Shown here: positions 17,340 to 26,777 of the stretch, piece after piece
How the letters are laid out: each line of letters starts with the position of its first letter
Position numbering within the stretch: position 1 is the first letter of the stretch
From: Olleya namhaensis
Lineage (GTDB): Bacteria > Bacteroidota > Bacteroidia > Flavobacteriales > Flavobacteriaceae
Direction: 5' to 3'
Assembly (NCBI RefSeq): GCF_900114005.1
Contig: NZ_FORM01000001.1
Location: forward strand, 372,001-436,000
DNA: 64,000 bases
Made by a program: the position numbers and the translations under genes
The notes under the pieces: generated by a model
Databases searched by the model: none
What the model saw: only the letters and a program-made list of their open reading frames with translations
Told to the model about the DNA's origin: nothing

Positions 17340-18095
17340 ATGCAAATTCCAAAAGGAAAAAAAATATATTTCGCCTCAGACAATCATTTAGGCGCACCAA
17401 CAAAAGCACTGTCTTTACCACGCGAAAAAAAGTTTGTCGCATGGTTAGACATGGTAAAAGAAGATGCAGCAGCTATTTTCTTACTAGGGGATATGTTTGA
17501 TTTTTGGATGGAATACAAACGTGTAATACCAAAAGGATTTACAAGAACATTAGGTAAACTAGCTGAAATTAGTGACTCCGGAATCCCAATCTATTACTTT
17601 GTAGGTAACCATGATTTATGGATGGATGGTTATTTTGAAGAAGAATTAAACATCCCAGTTTACCACAAACCAAAAGAATTTACCTTTAACAATAAAACCT
17701 TTTTTATAGGACATGGAGATGGTTTAGGTCCAGAAGACAAAGGGTATAAACGCATGAAAAAAGTGTTTACCAATCCTGTTGCTAAATGGTTATTCCAACG
17801 TTTATTGCACCCAGACTTTGCTTTGCGTTTAGGACAATATATGTCCGTTAAAAATAAAATGATTTCTGGAGACGATGATGCTAAATTTTTAGGAGACGAC
17901 AAAGAGTGGTTAGTACAATACTGCAAACGCAAATTAGAAACTAAACACCGCGATTACTTTGTCTTTGGACACAGACACTTACCATTAAACATAAACTTAG
18001 GTAACAACTCTAAATACGTTAATCTAGGCGATTGGATACAGTACTTTACTTATGGGGTTTTTGATGGCGAAAACATGGAGTTAAAGGACTATTAA
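17340..18095 (+). CDS. lpxH: UDP-2,3-diacylglucosamine diphosphatase (LpxH-like)
   Basis: Calcineurin-like metallophosphoesterase (251 aa) predicted to hydrolyse UDP-2,3-diacylglucosamine to lipid X in lipid A synthesis at the cytoplasmic face. All metal motifs are present: SDNHLG (Asp14, His16), GDMFDFW, VGNHD, GHGDG and FGHRH. The spacing and FDFW fit LpxH rather than other phosphoesterases. The 3' end overlaps the convergent MFS gene by 4 bases. Only three bases separate a TATCTTTA element (17329-17336) from the ATG, hinting at a very short leader. Confidence 0.88.
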   Translation: MQIPKGKKIYFASDNHLGAPTKALSLPREKKFVAWLDMVKEDAAAIFLLGDMFDFWMEYKRVIPKGFTRTLGKLAEISDSGIPIYYFVGNHDLWMDGYFEEELNIPVYHKPKEFTFNNKTFFIGHGDGLGPEDKGYKRMKKVFTNPVAKWLFQRLLHPDFALRLGQYMSVKNKMISGDDDAKFLGDDKEWLVQYCKRKLETKHRDYFVFGHRHLPLNINLGNNSKYVNLGDWIQYFTYGVFDGENMELKDY

Positions 18096-19363
18096 TCCTC
18101 CTTTTCATGGTCCTCAATATCCTTAGTTAAATCTAAGTTTCTTAACGTTTTATTTTTTGCTCCAATAGCAACTACTGTCAATAGCGTCATGACACCCCCA
18201 AAAATTACAGCTCTAGCAGCACCACCTAAATATTTGGCAGCAATACCGCTTTCAAAAGCACCAAGCTCATTAGACGACCCAACAAACATACTGTTTACTG
18301 ATGCTACACGACCACGCATGTGATCAGGCGTTTTTAATTGTAATATGGTTTGACGTATTACCATAGACACGCCATCTGTTACTCCAGAAAAAAACAAGGC
18401 TGCAACACTAACCCAAAACAGTTCTGACATTCCAAAAATAATAATACAAATTCCAAAACCAAAAATAGAAATTAATAACTTTTTACCTGCATTTTTACTA
18501 ACCGGTAAGTAGGTTGTAATAAACATAGTTAATATACTACCAATAGATATTGACGCATTTAAAACACCAAACCCTTTTGGTCCAACATGTAAAATATCTT
18601 GAGCAAAAACAGATAACAAAGCAACTGCACCACCAAATAATACAGCAATCATATCTAAAGACAAAGCCCCTAAAATAGCTTTATTATTAAACACAAACTT
18701 AAGTCCAACCTTTAAACTCTCCTTTACAGACTCACCAATATTAGGGTTTAAAATAGGCTTCTTTTCTATCTGAAACGTGATAACAAAAGCTAAAGCCACT
18801 AACACAAACACAATACACAATGTGCTAGCCACACCAATCCATCCTATAAAAAAACCTCCAAATAATGCTCCTAAAACGGTTGCTGCTTTCCAAGTACTAC
18901 TACTCCAGGTCGCCGCATTAGGATAGATTTTTTTAGGAACCAATAACGCTATTAAAGAGAAAATAGTAGGACCAAAAAACGATCGTAAAAAACCTCCAAA
19001 AAAGACCAAAGCATAAATACAGTATAAAATAGTATTGGTTTCCCAATGGCCAACAACCGTATCCCAAGTCAATAAAAACAAGCCCAAACTAATTAAAGAA
19101 AATGCTGCGATACATAGCGCTAACAAATTTCGTTTTTCTCTTTGGTCTACAATATGACCTGCAAATAAAGCCATAGTAAAAGCAGGAATAATTTCCATTA
19201 ATCCAATTAACCCTAAATACAAGGGATCTTTAGTTAAAGTATACACCTCCCACTCAATAACAATAAACTGCATGGACCAACCAAAAACTAAGGCAAATCT
19301 TAATAATAAAAAGATATTAAACTCTCTTATTCTTAATGCTGCGTATGGATCATTTTTAGCCAT
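18092..19363 (-). CDS. MFS transporter (EntS/MFS_3-like)
   Basis: Major facilitator superfamily permease of 423 aa with about 12 membrane segments. The N terminus (YAALRIREFNIFLLLRFALV) and LKTPDHMRGRVASVNSMFVG in the C-terminal half are typical of the branch containing the enterobactin exporter EntS. The substrate is unknown and no siderophore genes are nearby. It follows recJ with a one-base gap and is probably co-transcribed with it. Confidence 0.87.
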   Translation of the reverse strand: MAKNDPYAALRIREFNIFLLLRFALVFGWSMQFIVIEWEVYTLTKDPLYLGLIGLMEIIPAFTMALFAGHIVDQREKRNLLALCIAAFSLISLGLFLLTWDTVVGHWETNTILYCIYALVFFGGFLRSFFGPTIFSLIALLVPKKIYPNAATWSSSTWKAATVLGALFGGFFIGWIGVASTLCIVFVLVALAFVITFQIEKKPILNPNIGESVKESLKVGLKFVFNNKAILGALSLDMIAVLFGGAVALLSVFAQDILHVGPKGFGVLNASISIGSILTMFITTYLPVSKNAGKKLLISIFGFGICIIIFGMSELFWVSVAALFFSGVTDGVSMVIRQTILQLKTPDHMRGRVASVNSMFVGSSNELGAFESGIAAKYLGGAARAVIFGGVMTLLTVVAIGAKNKTLRNLDLTKDIEDHEKED

Positions 19364-19364
19364 A

Positions 19365-21056
19365 TTACTCTTTTAAATCTCTTAATTTTAATTGCAAAGA
19401 CACATTGCCTTGCCAATGATTTTCGTCTACAGAATAGACCGCTTTAAAACGTTTTCTATCTTTTATAAGGTTTAATTTATCGCCTAAATTAAAACCAATA
19501 CACACAAATTTTTCTCTACCAGATTGCGTCACTGTGCATCTAATATGCTTATCGTCTTCTCCTACACATTTTCCATAACCAGTGTCTTTTAAATCTTCCG
19601 ACATAAAAATAGGTGTCATGTTTCCAGGTCCAAAAGGTGCAAACTGTTTAACAATACGCCAAAATTTATCGTCAATAGCACTTAGTTCTAAAGTGGTATC
19701 AATTTTAATTTCTGGTGTTAATAAATTTTTATCTATTGTTTTGGAAACCTCATCTTCAAACGCTTGTTTAAAGGCTTCATAGTTTTCTTCTTTAAGCGTT
19801 AAACCTGCAGCATACATGTGCCCTCCAAACTGTTCGATATGCTCACTACAAGCCTCTAAGGCATTATAGACATCAAACCCAGAAACGGATCTTGCAGAAG
19901 CTGCTAATTTATCTCCACTTTTAGTAAACACTAATGTTGGTCTGTAATACGTCTCTATTAATCTTGAGGCCACAATACCAATAACCCCTTTGTGCCAATC
20001 TTCTTGATACACTACAGAGGTTAGTCTTTGTTCCTCTTTGTTTTCTATTATTTGTGCTAACGCTTCAACCGTAATGGTTTTATCAGTTTCGCGTCGGTCT
20101 GTATTAAATTCTTCTATCTCTTCAGCATAAGTAACCGCTGTATCAAAATCAACTTCAGTTAATAAGTCAACCGCATATTGTCCATGTTTCATTCGCCCTG
20201 CAGCATTAATACGTGGCGCAATAGTAAACACAACATCCGTAATAGTTAACGTGTCTTTTTTAAGCTGATTGATAATAGCTCTAAATCCAGCTCTCGACTT
20301 TTGATTAACCACTTTTAATCCGTGGTATGCCAAAATCCTATTTTCCCCAGTAATGGGAACAATATCGGCACCAATTGCTGTGGCTACTAAATCTAAATAT
20401 GGCAGTAAATCGGCAATAGTTTCACCATCTTTTCCTGCTAAGGCTTGGATTAATTTAAATCCAACACCACAACCACATAACTCTTTATAAGGGTAATTAC
20501 AATCGGCTTGTTTAGGGTCTAAAACAGCGACAGCGTCTGGCACAACTGCTCCTGGTCTGTGGTGATCACAAATTATAAAATCTATGTTTTTTGCTTTCGC
20601 ATAAGCGACTTTGTCTACCGCCTTTACTCCACAATCTAATGCTATAATAAGACCAAAATCATTGTCTTCCGCAAAGTCAATTCCTTTATAAGAAACCCCA
20701 TAACCTTCGCCATACCTATCAGGAATATAAGTCGCAACTAAAGGTGTTTTTGTTTTTAAATACGATGACATCAATGCAACAGAAGTCGTGCCATCGACAT
20801 CATAATCGCCATATACCAATATATTTTCATTATTAGCAATAGCGTGCTCTATTCTAATCACAGCTTTATCCATATCCTTCATTAAATACGGATCATGCAA
20901 ATGGTCTAAGCTAGGTCTAAAAAAAGATTTAGCATCCTCAAAATTTTCAATGCCACGCTGTACTAAAAGAGACGCAATGGGTGCATCAATTTGTAAACTA
21001 TCTGCTAAAGAATTAACAGTTTCAGGATTGGGTTTTGGTTTTAAGGTCCAGCGCAT
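19365..21056 (-). CDS. recJ: Single-stranded-DNA-specific exonuclease RecJ
   Basis: 5'-3' single-strand DNA exonuclease of the DHH phosphoesterase superfamily (563 aa), acting in recombination and mismatch repair. Motifs in order: VYGDYDVDGTTS (motif I), DCGVKAVD, CDHHRPG (the DHH motif), APRINAAGRMKHG, and the DHHA1 motif near FGGHMYAAGLTL. Length is normal. It is the first gene of a recJ-MFS pair. Confidence 0.95.
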   Translation of the reverse strand: MRWTLKPKPNPETVNSLADSLQIDAPIASLLVQRGIENFEDAKSFFRPSLDHLHDPYLMKDMDKAVIRIEHAIANNENILVYGDYDVDGTTSVALMSSYLKTKTPLVATYIPDRYGEGYGVSYKGIDFAEDNDFGLIIALDCGVKAVDKVAYAKAKNIDFIICDHHRPGAVVPDAVAVLDPKQADCNYPYKELCGCGVGFKLIQALAGKDGETIADLLPYLDLVATAIGADIVPITGENRILAYHGLKVVNQKSRAGFRAIINQLKKDTLTITDVVFTIAPRINAAGRMKHGQYAVDLLTEVDFDTAVTYAEEIEEFNTDRRETDKTITVEALAQIIENKEEQRLTSVVYQEDWHKGVIGIVASRLIETYYRPTLVFTKSGDKLAASARSVSGFDVYNALEACSEHIEQFGGHMYAAGLTLKEENYEAFKQAFEDEVSKTIDKNLLTPEIKIDTTLELSAIDDKFWRIVKQFAPFGPGNMTPIFMSEDLKDTGYGKCVGEDDKHIRCTVTQSGREKFVCIGFNLGDKLNLIKDRKRFKAVYSVDENHWQGNVSLQLKLRDLKE

Positions 21057-21103
21057 GTAGTGGATTTAGAATAAAAATTAGACTCTTTTCTAAGTAAATA
21101 ATA

Positions 21104-21523
21104 TTATTTATTATGAAAATGCACATTAGTTTTAACTTCCGCAAATCGTCTAAACATCTCCATAACACCACAGTATTTTTCAACTGATAATTGTACTGCT
21201 CTATTTATTTTTTCTTCATTTAAATCCTCACCAGTAAAATGATAATCTAAAATTACGGTATGGTAATATTTAGGATGCTCGTCAGTTAACAAACCTTCAA
21301 CCTCCATTTTTAAATCATAGGTATTAATTTTCATTTTATCTAAAATAGACACAACGTCTAATCCAGAACAACCCGCTAAGGATGATAGCATTAAGGCTTT
21401 AGGAGACAATCCTTCTCTCTCTTTACCTTCTACATCTGTATCCATTAAAACATGGTGACCACTTGGGTTATCAGAATCGAATAACATGTTTCCTTTCCAA
21501 TTGGTTGTAATTTTATGCGACAT
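21104..21523 (-). CDS. OsmC/Ohr-family thiol peroxidase-like protein
   Basis: 139 aa, the usual length for OsmC. The two redox cysteines are visible in LAGCSGLDV (about residue 53) and EKYCGVMEMF (about 117), so peroxidase activity on hydroperoxides is plausible. It diverges from a gene for an AhpD-like protein, the two starts being 60 bases apart; the pairing fits a shared oxidative-stress role (inference). TATTTTTG on the minus strand (21563-21556) is a candidate -7 element. Confidence 0.9.
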   Translation of the reverse strand: MSHKITTNWKGNMLFDSDNPSGHHVLMDTDVEGKEREGLSPKALMLSSLAGCSGLDVVSILDKMKINTYDLKMEVEGLLTDEHPKYYHTVILDYHFTGEDLNEEKINRAVQLSVEKYCGVMEMFRRFAEVKTNVHFHNK

Positions 21524-21583
21524 AATTGAATATTTTTTCGTTTATTGATATCAATCAAAAATACTACTTAAAAACAAAAAACA

Positions 21584-22174
21584 ATGCCTTTAATAACACC
21601 TTTAACAGCAGATCACGATTTAGAAACTAAAGAACTGGCAACATTCTTTAACGAGACCCTTGGATTTTGTCCAAATTCGGTTTTAACCATGCAACGTAGA
21701 CCTGCTATTAGTAAAGCCTTTATCAATTTAAACAAAGCGGTTATGGCTAATGAAGGTCGTGTAACCTCAGCTTTAAAACGAATGATTGCATGGGTAAGCA
21801 GTAATGCTACAGGTTGTCGTTATTGTCAAGCACACGCCATTAGAGCTGCCGAGCGTTATGGAGCAGAACAAGAGCAATTAGATAACATCTGGGAATACAG
21901 AACACACCCTGCTTTTAATGATGCAGAGCGTGCTGCTTTAGATTTTAGCTTAGCTGCTAGTCAAGTACCAAATGCTGTTGATGGCGACATTAAAACACGT
22001 TTACACGACCATTGGGATGAAGGAGAAATTGTAGAAATGCTTGGTGTAATCTCTTTGTTTGGATACTTAAACAGATGGAATGATAGTATGGGAACAACCT
22101 TAGAAGAAGATGCTATTGATAGCGGAAACCAATACTTAGGCAAACACGGTTTTGAAGTTGGAAAACACGTATAA
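21584..22174 (+). CDS. Carboxymuconolactone decarboxylase/AhpD-like peroxidase-related protein
   Basis: 196 aa all-helical CMD-family protein. The redox motif GCRYCQAHAIRAA contains CxxC followed by His, as in AhpD-type alkylhydroperoxidases, and this is the best clue to function. It is longer than single-domain CMD proteins and resembles the uncharacterised peroxidase-related group. It diverges from the osmC-like gene. A bidirectional terminator follows. Confidence 0.85.
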   Translation: MPLITPLTADHDLETKELATFFNETLGFCPNSVLTMQRRPAISKAFINLNKAVMANEGRVTSALKRMIAWVSSNATGCRYCQAHAIRAAERYGAEQEQLDNIWEYRTHPAFNDAERAALDFSLAASQVPNAVDGDIKTRLHDHWDEGEIVEMLGVISLFGYLNRWNDSMGTTLEEDAIDSGNQYLGKHGFEVGKHV

Positions 22175-22204
22175 TTTAAAGCTTATTTATAATTATTATA
22201 TATC

Positions 22205-22237
22205 AAAAACCTTACTAGAAATAGTGAGGTTTTTTTA
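22205..22237 (+). terminator. Bidirectional terminator between the AhpD-like gene and hopJ
   Basis: AAAACCTTACT (22206-22216) pairs with AGTGAGGTTTT (22223-22233), followed by T residues on the plus strand. The A-run at 22205-22209 gives a shorter T-run on the minus strand, so the hairpin can serve both convergent genes. Confidence 0.85.
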
Positions 22238-22588
22238 TTAAATAGTCTTTTTAGTTAACGGATTTTTATTAAAATGTAACCCTTCAAAACCTGTTTTAAT
22301 AAAGTTTCTGATATTTTGGTGACCTGTTCCATTGGGATCGTTTAAAACCTCATCAAAATAATACTGCCCAAAACAAGCCAAGGTTTCGGTTTTAGATAAA
22401 GTTTCTGCTTTTGCAAAAGCAAACACTTTACATGATCCCGAATTTTCTCCTTCAGCATTTTGCAACAAACCATTTGTAAAAGCTGTTGGTTTAAAATCAA
22501 AATACGTATCTACTACTTGCAAAGTTTCCGCGAAAGCGATTGTATTTGGGGTGTTTTTTAATTTAAATTTAAACGCTGTTATAGTCAT
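22238..22588 (-). CDS. HopJ-family protein
   Basis: 116 aa soluble protein matching the HopJ type III effector family (Pfam HopJ): FKPTAFTNG, AEGENSGSCKVFAFA, TLACFGQYYFDEVLNDP and GTGHQNIRNFIKTG are the conserved blocks. The family name comes from a plant-pathogen protein, but homologues are widespread in aquatic bacteria without type III secretion. No secretion genes are here, so a housekeeping or stress role is more likely. It lies 20 bases downstream of rsmI and is probably in the same transcript. Confidence 0.9.
   Translation of the reverse strand: MTITAFKFKLKNTPNTIAFAETLQVVDTYFDFKPTAFTNGLLQNAEGENSGSCKVFAFAKAETLSKTETLACFGQYYFDEVLNDPNGTGHQNIRNFIKTGFEGLHFNKNPLTKKTI
22526..22538 (+). repeat. 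13-mer TTCCGCGAAAGCG, copy 2 (inside hopJ)
   Basis: Identical over 13 bases to 4715-4727 in the addA-like gene. On the coding strand it reads as the reverse complement and encodes part of the AFAET segment. Confidence 0.5.
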
Positions 22589-22608
22589 CGTTATGTTATG
22601 CTCTGATT

Positions 22609-23283
22609 TTATTTACTTTTTCCGCCTACCACAATTACAATTTCACCTTTAGGTGGCTTATTAGTGTAATGTTCTAAAACTTCTTTGGCGGTACCGCGAA
22701 TCGTTTCTTCGTATAATTTAGTTAATTCTCTAGAAACAGAGACGGGTCTGTCTTCTCCAAAATACTCACAGAAATGACCTAAGGTTTTGATTAACTTATG
22801 CGGACTTTCGTAAAAAATGATGGTTCTGGTCTCTTCGGCTAATAGTTTTAATCTTGTTTGGCGTCCTTTTTTTACGGGTAAAAAACCTTCAAAAATAAAT
22901 TTATCATTTGGAAAACCACTATTTACTAATGCGGGTACAAAAGCAGTTGCCCCTGGAAGGCAATCTACCTCAATACCATGTTCTACACACGCTCTAGTTA
23001 GTAAAAATCCCGGATCAGAAATGGCTGGCGTACCTGCATCACTTATTAGAGCAATGGTTGTTCCTGCCTTTAATTTTTGCACCAAATTATCCACCGTTTT
23101 ATGCTCGTTATGCATATGGTGGCTTTGCATTTGTGTACCGATTTGGTAGTGTTTTAATAACTTCCCAGAGGTCCGTGTGTCTTCTGCTAAAATTAAATCG
23201 ACGTCCTTTAAAACCTCTACAGCTCTAAATGTCATATCCTTAAGGTTTCCAATTGGCGTTGGAACTATGTATAATTTACTCAT
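22609..23283 (-). CDS. rsmI: 16S rRNA (cytidine(1402)-2'-O)-methyltransferase RsmI
   Basis: SAM-dependent tetrapyrrole-methylase-fold enzyme (224 aa) that 2'-O-methylates C1402 in the decoding centre. The family N terminus KLYIVPTPIGNLKDMTFRA is clear, followed by AEDTRTSGKLLKHY, ISDAGTPAISDPG, LPGATAFVPALVNSG and FYESPHKL. It lacks the C-terminal extension of the E. coli enzyme, as in many Bacteroidota. It is upstream of hopJ. Confidence 0.95.
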   Translation of the reverse strand: MSKLYIVPTPIGNLKDMTFRAVEVLKDVDLILAEDTRTSGKLLKHYQIGTQMQSHHMHNEHKTVDNLVQKLKAGTTIALISDAGTPAISDPGFLLTRACVEHGIEVDCLPGATAFVPALVNSGFPNDKFIFEGFLPVKKGRQTRLKLLAEETRTIIFYESPHKLIKTLGHFCEYFGEDRPVSVSRELTKLYEETIRGTAKEVLEHYTNKPPKGEIVIVVGGKSK

Positions 23284-23378
23284 ATTTTAACTCAATTCTT
23301 ATTCAAATTTACAATCTTTTTGAGAGAGTTGAAGCAACCTTTTTGTAAATTAGACATCTATTAATAAACCAACCAACC

Positions 23379-26300
23379 ATGAAAAAATCATTTTGCTTAC
23401 TTATTTTTTGTTTTTCGTTATTAATGAGTAACGCACAAACAACAGATTTATCCATAGTAGTTGCTGCACAAGACCTAAATGGAGTGTCTGTTTCTCAAGT
23501 TAATATTTATGAAGATTTTCAATATATTATTACCGTTTTTAATTCAGGAGCAGCTGTAAATAACGCTACGTTTTCTCAGTCATTAAACTCTAATCTAACG
23601 GTTTTAAGCACTATTAGTCAAAACCAAACTGGAGGTGCTAGTGCAATTACATCCATAGCTTTAGCGGGGAATGTATTATCAGGCACAATCAGCAGCTTAC
23701 CTTCTAATAGTAGTGTGCAACTTAAAGTGACTGCAAAAGCACCTCTAACACCAGGAGGTATTGCAACAAACACAACTGTTGTTGCACCTGACGGCACTGC
23801 AGATAGCGACCTATCCAATAACACATCTGTTATATCTATAGATATTGTTGAGTTACCAATAAACTTTACTGTTGATTATAATCAGATCTCACCAGTTAGT
23901 GGTACTTCAATAACGGATTGGAATCAGACAATAACCTATCAATTTACTATTACAAACAATAGCGCAGTCCCGTTTCCGTTACAGCAATTTAAAAACAAAT
24001 TTAACAATCCTTTTGCCCCATTAATTGGTGTACCCAGAATACAACTTAATAGTCTAAACTGTATTAATACTACTTCTGGAATGACATGTCCAGACACCTC
24101 CACTTCAGGAGGTGCGGTGACTGACGTAACATCATCAGATTATTTATTTAGTTTTAATACACCCATAGAATTCCCTGCTGGAGGTGCACTAACTTTTGAA
24201 ATGGAAGTTCTTTTTTTAGAGCCTACTTGCGCTACCGAGCTTGAAAACTTGCAATTATCTAGTTTTATTGAACTTTCACTTTCTCCTTCTAACATTAATC
24301 AGTCTTCAGATACTTCTAATAGTATTACTAATCTTTTACCTCAAGGTATCCTTTGTGATATGGCAGACTTATGTATATCTACTGAGCAAACTAATCCTGG
24401 CCTTTCAACAGACCTTGATTGGAACGAAGAAGTCACTTTTGTTACTACAATTTGCAATATGGGTCCCGAAGATGCATACATGCGCTTTTTTCTTCAAAAT
24501 ATACAAAATATAAACTTCAATACCGCTTGGGATATTATATCTATAAATTGTGACACCACAACAGGTCCTATTGCGTGTAATGATTTTACACTAACGGATC
24601 AAGGTCAATTTTGGGGAAGCAATGAGTTTATCTTACCCGCTAATACTACAATTACTGTAACTACAGTGGTAATATTTTTAGAACCTGACGATTGCACAAC
24701 ACAACTAGAAGACAATTCAATAATACACGTAACGAGTGGCGTAAACTTACTAGAAAGCACTATTATTGATCCAAATATGGATAATAATATCGATAGTGAC
24801 CATTTGCTATTACCACCGCTTGAGGTTTGTAACCCTGAAGAAATTGTTAAACTTAGCGTTACAAAAGCACAAGTAAGCCCAGAATTACCAGCCGGCTCAT
24901 CTCCTGCTAATACCATTGAATGGGAACCAATAACTTATCAAATTGTCGCTACCAATTATAGTAACGTTGATTCTGTAATAGCTCTCAATGATTATATTTC
25001 AGAACCTTCTTCTGGAACATTAATTTCTGTAAATTGTATTGAAACTACAGGAACAGCTACTTGTTATGATATTGTCAATGCAAACATTGGTGTATTTCAA
25101 GACGGTATTCCAGATTCGGGAATAAATGATGTTTTTTGGGAAATTACGCCAGAAGAAAATGTTACGCTTCCTGCACAAAGCTCAATAACATACGAAGTCG
25201 TAATAGAATGGCAACCTGCATGTAGTACAAACGCGATTGCGGTAACTAATAACGTTGAAATAAGCAGTGTAAACGAACCCAACGAGCTTTTCCTAGATGA
25301 CAACACAGACTCCGTGTCAACCTATCTTGCATCATGTATTGATATTCTAGTTCAAACGTATCCTCAATCAACTTCTGTTGGTGTTAATACTGCTTTTAAT
25401 TGGATAATAGACATTACTAATAGTAATACAAGCTCTAACGCAACAAACATTGCTTTTGAAGATATATTAGGTCCTCAATTTATAATTAACGGGACGCCAT
25501 CTTGCTTGGTTAGCACAGGCGTTGCTACTTGCGTACCTTCCTTTACTATTTCTGGTAATACCATTTCTGGTACTATTGCAAATATGGAAGCTGGTTCTAC
25601 ATTACAAATAATAATACCCGTTATAGCACCTAGTTATGGAGGTGCTTTTACAAATTCAGCCGAAGCAATAGCAAATATTGACGAAAACAATGAGCTTACA
25701 CCCGAGACTAACTTATCAATAAGCAACATGCAAGTTATTGCTCCAAGGGTACAAAAAACCTTTACTCCAAACCAAATTATTTCTGGTCAACAAAGCATAT
25801 TGGAATTTACAGTGTTTAATATTGCTGAAAACACTGCACAATCAAACATAACGTTTACAGATAATTTACCCGCAGGACTAACTGTAGCTGGACCGATAAC
25901 GTGGACTAATAGTAATGGATGCACAGCAACATTTACTAGTACAATAGGCGGTACTGTTGTTGAAGTATCTGATTTAACCATCCCTGAAGGTATAGAAAGC
26001 TGTAGTTTTTCTGTTGTAGTAACCTCCAACATAGATGGCGTTTACAATAATAACACCACTAATTTTAGTGATCAAAATAATATTGATAGTACTCAAGCTA
26101 ATGCCACATTAACTGTTTTAGAAGACACCAGTAATGTTGATATTCAAATATTAAAATCAGTAACACCAACCCAATCGTCTATTGGAGAAGAAGTAGTTTT
26201 TACTATTAATGCAACTAATGTTGGAACGACAGAAGCTACAACCATTTTAATTTTTGAACAGCTACCTTTAGGTTACCTTTTGATAAGCGCCAATACTAGC

Positions 26301-26777
26301 TTGGGTAATTATGACACCGCTTCGTTTTTATGGAGTTTAAGTAACTTACAGCCTAATCAATCGGAGAGTTTAACTATTACTGCACAAGTAATTTCATCTA
26401 ACAACTTATTAAATACCGCCTCTTTAAGTGAAGTTTTAGAAATTGACAGAGATGAAACAAACAATGAGGATTCAGCAGAAGTAACAGTCAGTAATTGTCT
26501 ACAAATCCCTAACGGATTTTCTCCTGGTAATGATGCGATAAACGACACCTTTGTTGTTCCATGCATTGAAGACTATCCAAATAACAGTTTAAATATTTAC
26601 AATAGGTATGGCACCTTACTTTATCAAAGTAACAATTATATAAATAATTGGAACGGAATGCCAAATAAAGGCCCTTTTAATCAAAACAAAGTGCTACCAG
26701 TAGGATCTTATTACTATGTTTTAACTATTCCAACAATAAACACCCCTTTTACAGGTTACATTTATTTAAACTATTAA
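23379..26777 (+). CDS. Secreted DUF11-like repeat protein with type B T9SS sorting domain
   Basis: 1132 aa cell-surface protein. A Sec signal peptide (about 1-20, ending SNAQ) is followed by repeated Ig-like DUF11/conserved-repeat modules; blocks of the type N.A.V.TN.G..TA and LPAGLTVAGPITW recur. The C terminus (about 1045-1132: LQIPNGFSPGNDAINDTFVV, then NIYNRYGTLLYQSNNY) is a gliding-motility-associated domain of the CHU_C type, the type B signal for secretion by the type IX system. Even-spaced cysteines are frequent. An adhesin or matrix role is likely but inferred. The 3' end overlaps the convergent DoxX gene by 12 bases. Confidence 0.88.
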   Translation: MKKSFCLLIFCFSLLMSNAQTTDLSIVVAAQDLNGVSVSQVNIYEDFQYIITVFNSGAAVNNATFSQSLNSNLTVLSTISQNQTGGASAITSIALAGNVLSGTISSLPSNSSVQLKVTAKAPLTPGGIATNTTVVAPDGTADSDLSNNTSVISIDIVELPINFTVDYNQISPVSGTSITDWNQTITYQFTITNNSAVPFPLQQFKNKFNNPFAPLIGVPRIQLNSLNCINTTSGMTCPDTSTSGGAVTDVTSSDYLFSFNTPIEFPAGGALTFEMEVLFLEPTCATELENLQLSSFIELSLSPSNINQSSDTSNSITNLLPQGILCDMADLCISTEQTNPGLSTDLDWNEEVTFVTTICNMGPEDAYMRFFLQNIQNINFNTAWDIISINCDTTTGPIACNDFTLTDQGQFWGSNEFILPANTTITVTTVVIFLEPDDCTTQLEDNSIIHVTSGVNLLESTIIDPNMDNNIDSDHLLLPPLEVCNPEEIVKLSVTKAQVSPELPAGSSPANTIEWEPITYQIVATNYSNVDSVIALNDYISEPSSGTLISVNCIETTGTATCYDIVNANIGVFQDGIPDSGINDVFWEITPEENVTLPAQSSITYEVVIEWQPACSTNAIAVTNNVEISSVNEPNELFLDDNTDSVSTYLASCIDILVQTYPQSTSVGVNTAFNWIIDITNSNTSSNATNIAFEDILGPQFIINGTPSCLVSTGVATCVPSFTISGNTISGTIANMEAGSTLQIIIPVIAPSYGGAFTNSAEAIANIDENNELTPETNLSISNMQVIAPRVQKTFTPNQIISGQQSILEFTVFNIAENTAQSNITFTDNLPAGLTVAGPITWTNSNGCTATFTSTIGGTVVEVSDLTIPEGIESCSFSVVVTSNIDGVYNNNTTNFSDQNNIDSTQANATLTVLEDTSNVDIQILKSVTPTQSSIGEEVVFTINATNVGTTEATTILIFEQLPLGYLLISANTSLGNYDTASFLWSLSNLQPNQSESLTITAQVISSNNLLNTASLSEVLEIDRDETNNEDSAEVTVSNCLQIPNGFSPGNDAINDTFVVPCIEDYPNNSLNIYNRYGTLLYQSNNYINNWNGMPNKGPFNQNKVLPVGSYYYVLTIPTINTPFTGYIYLNY

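Noticed and set aside
22238..22588. Reading HopJ as a virulence effector
   Set aside because: No type III secretion genes are present and the family is common in non-pathogens; the name is historical.
22817..23149. 110-codon plus-strand frame
   Set aside because: It is antisense to rsmI and has no recognisable features.
24241..24513. 90-codon hydrophobic plus-strand frame
   Set aside because: It is a shifted frame inside the DUF11-like gene; its Leu-rich sequence comes from out-of-frame Asn/Thr codons.
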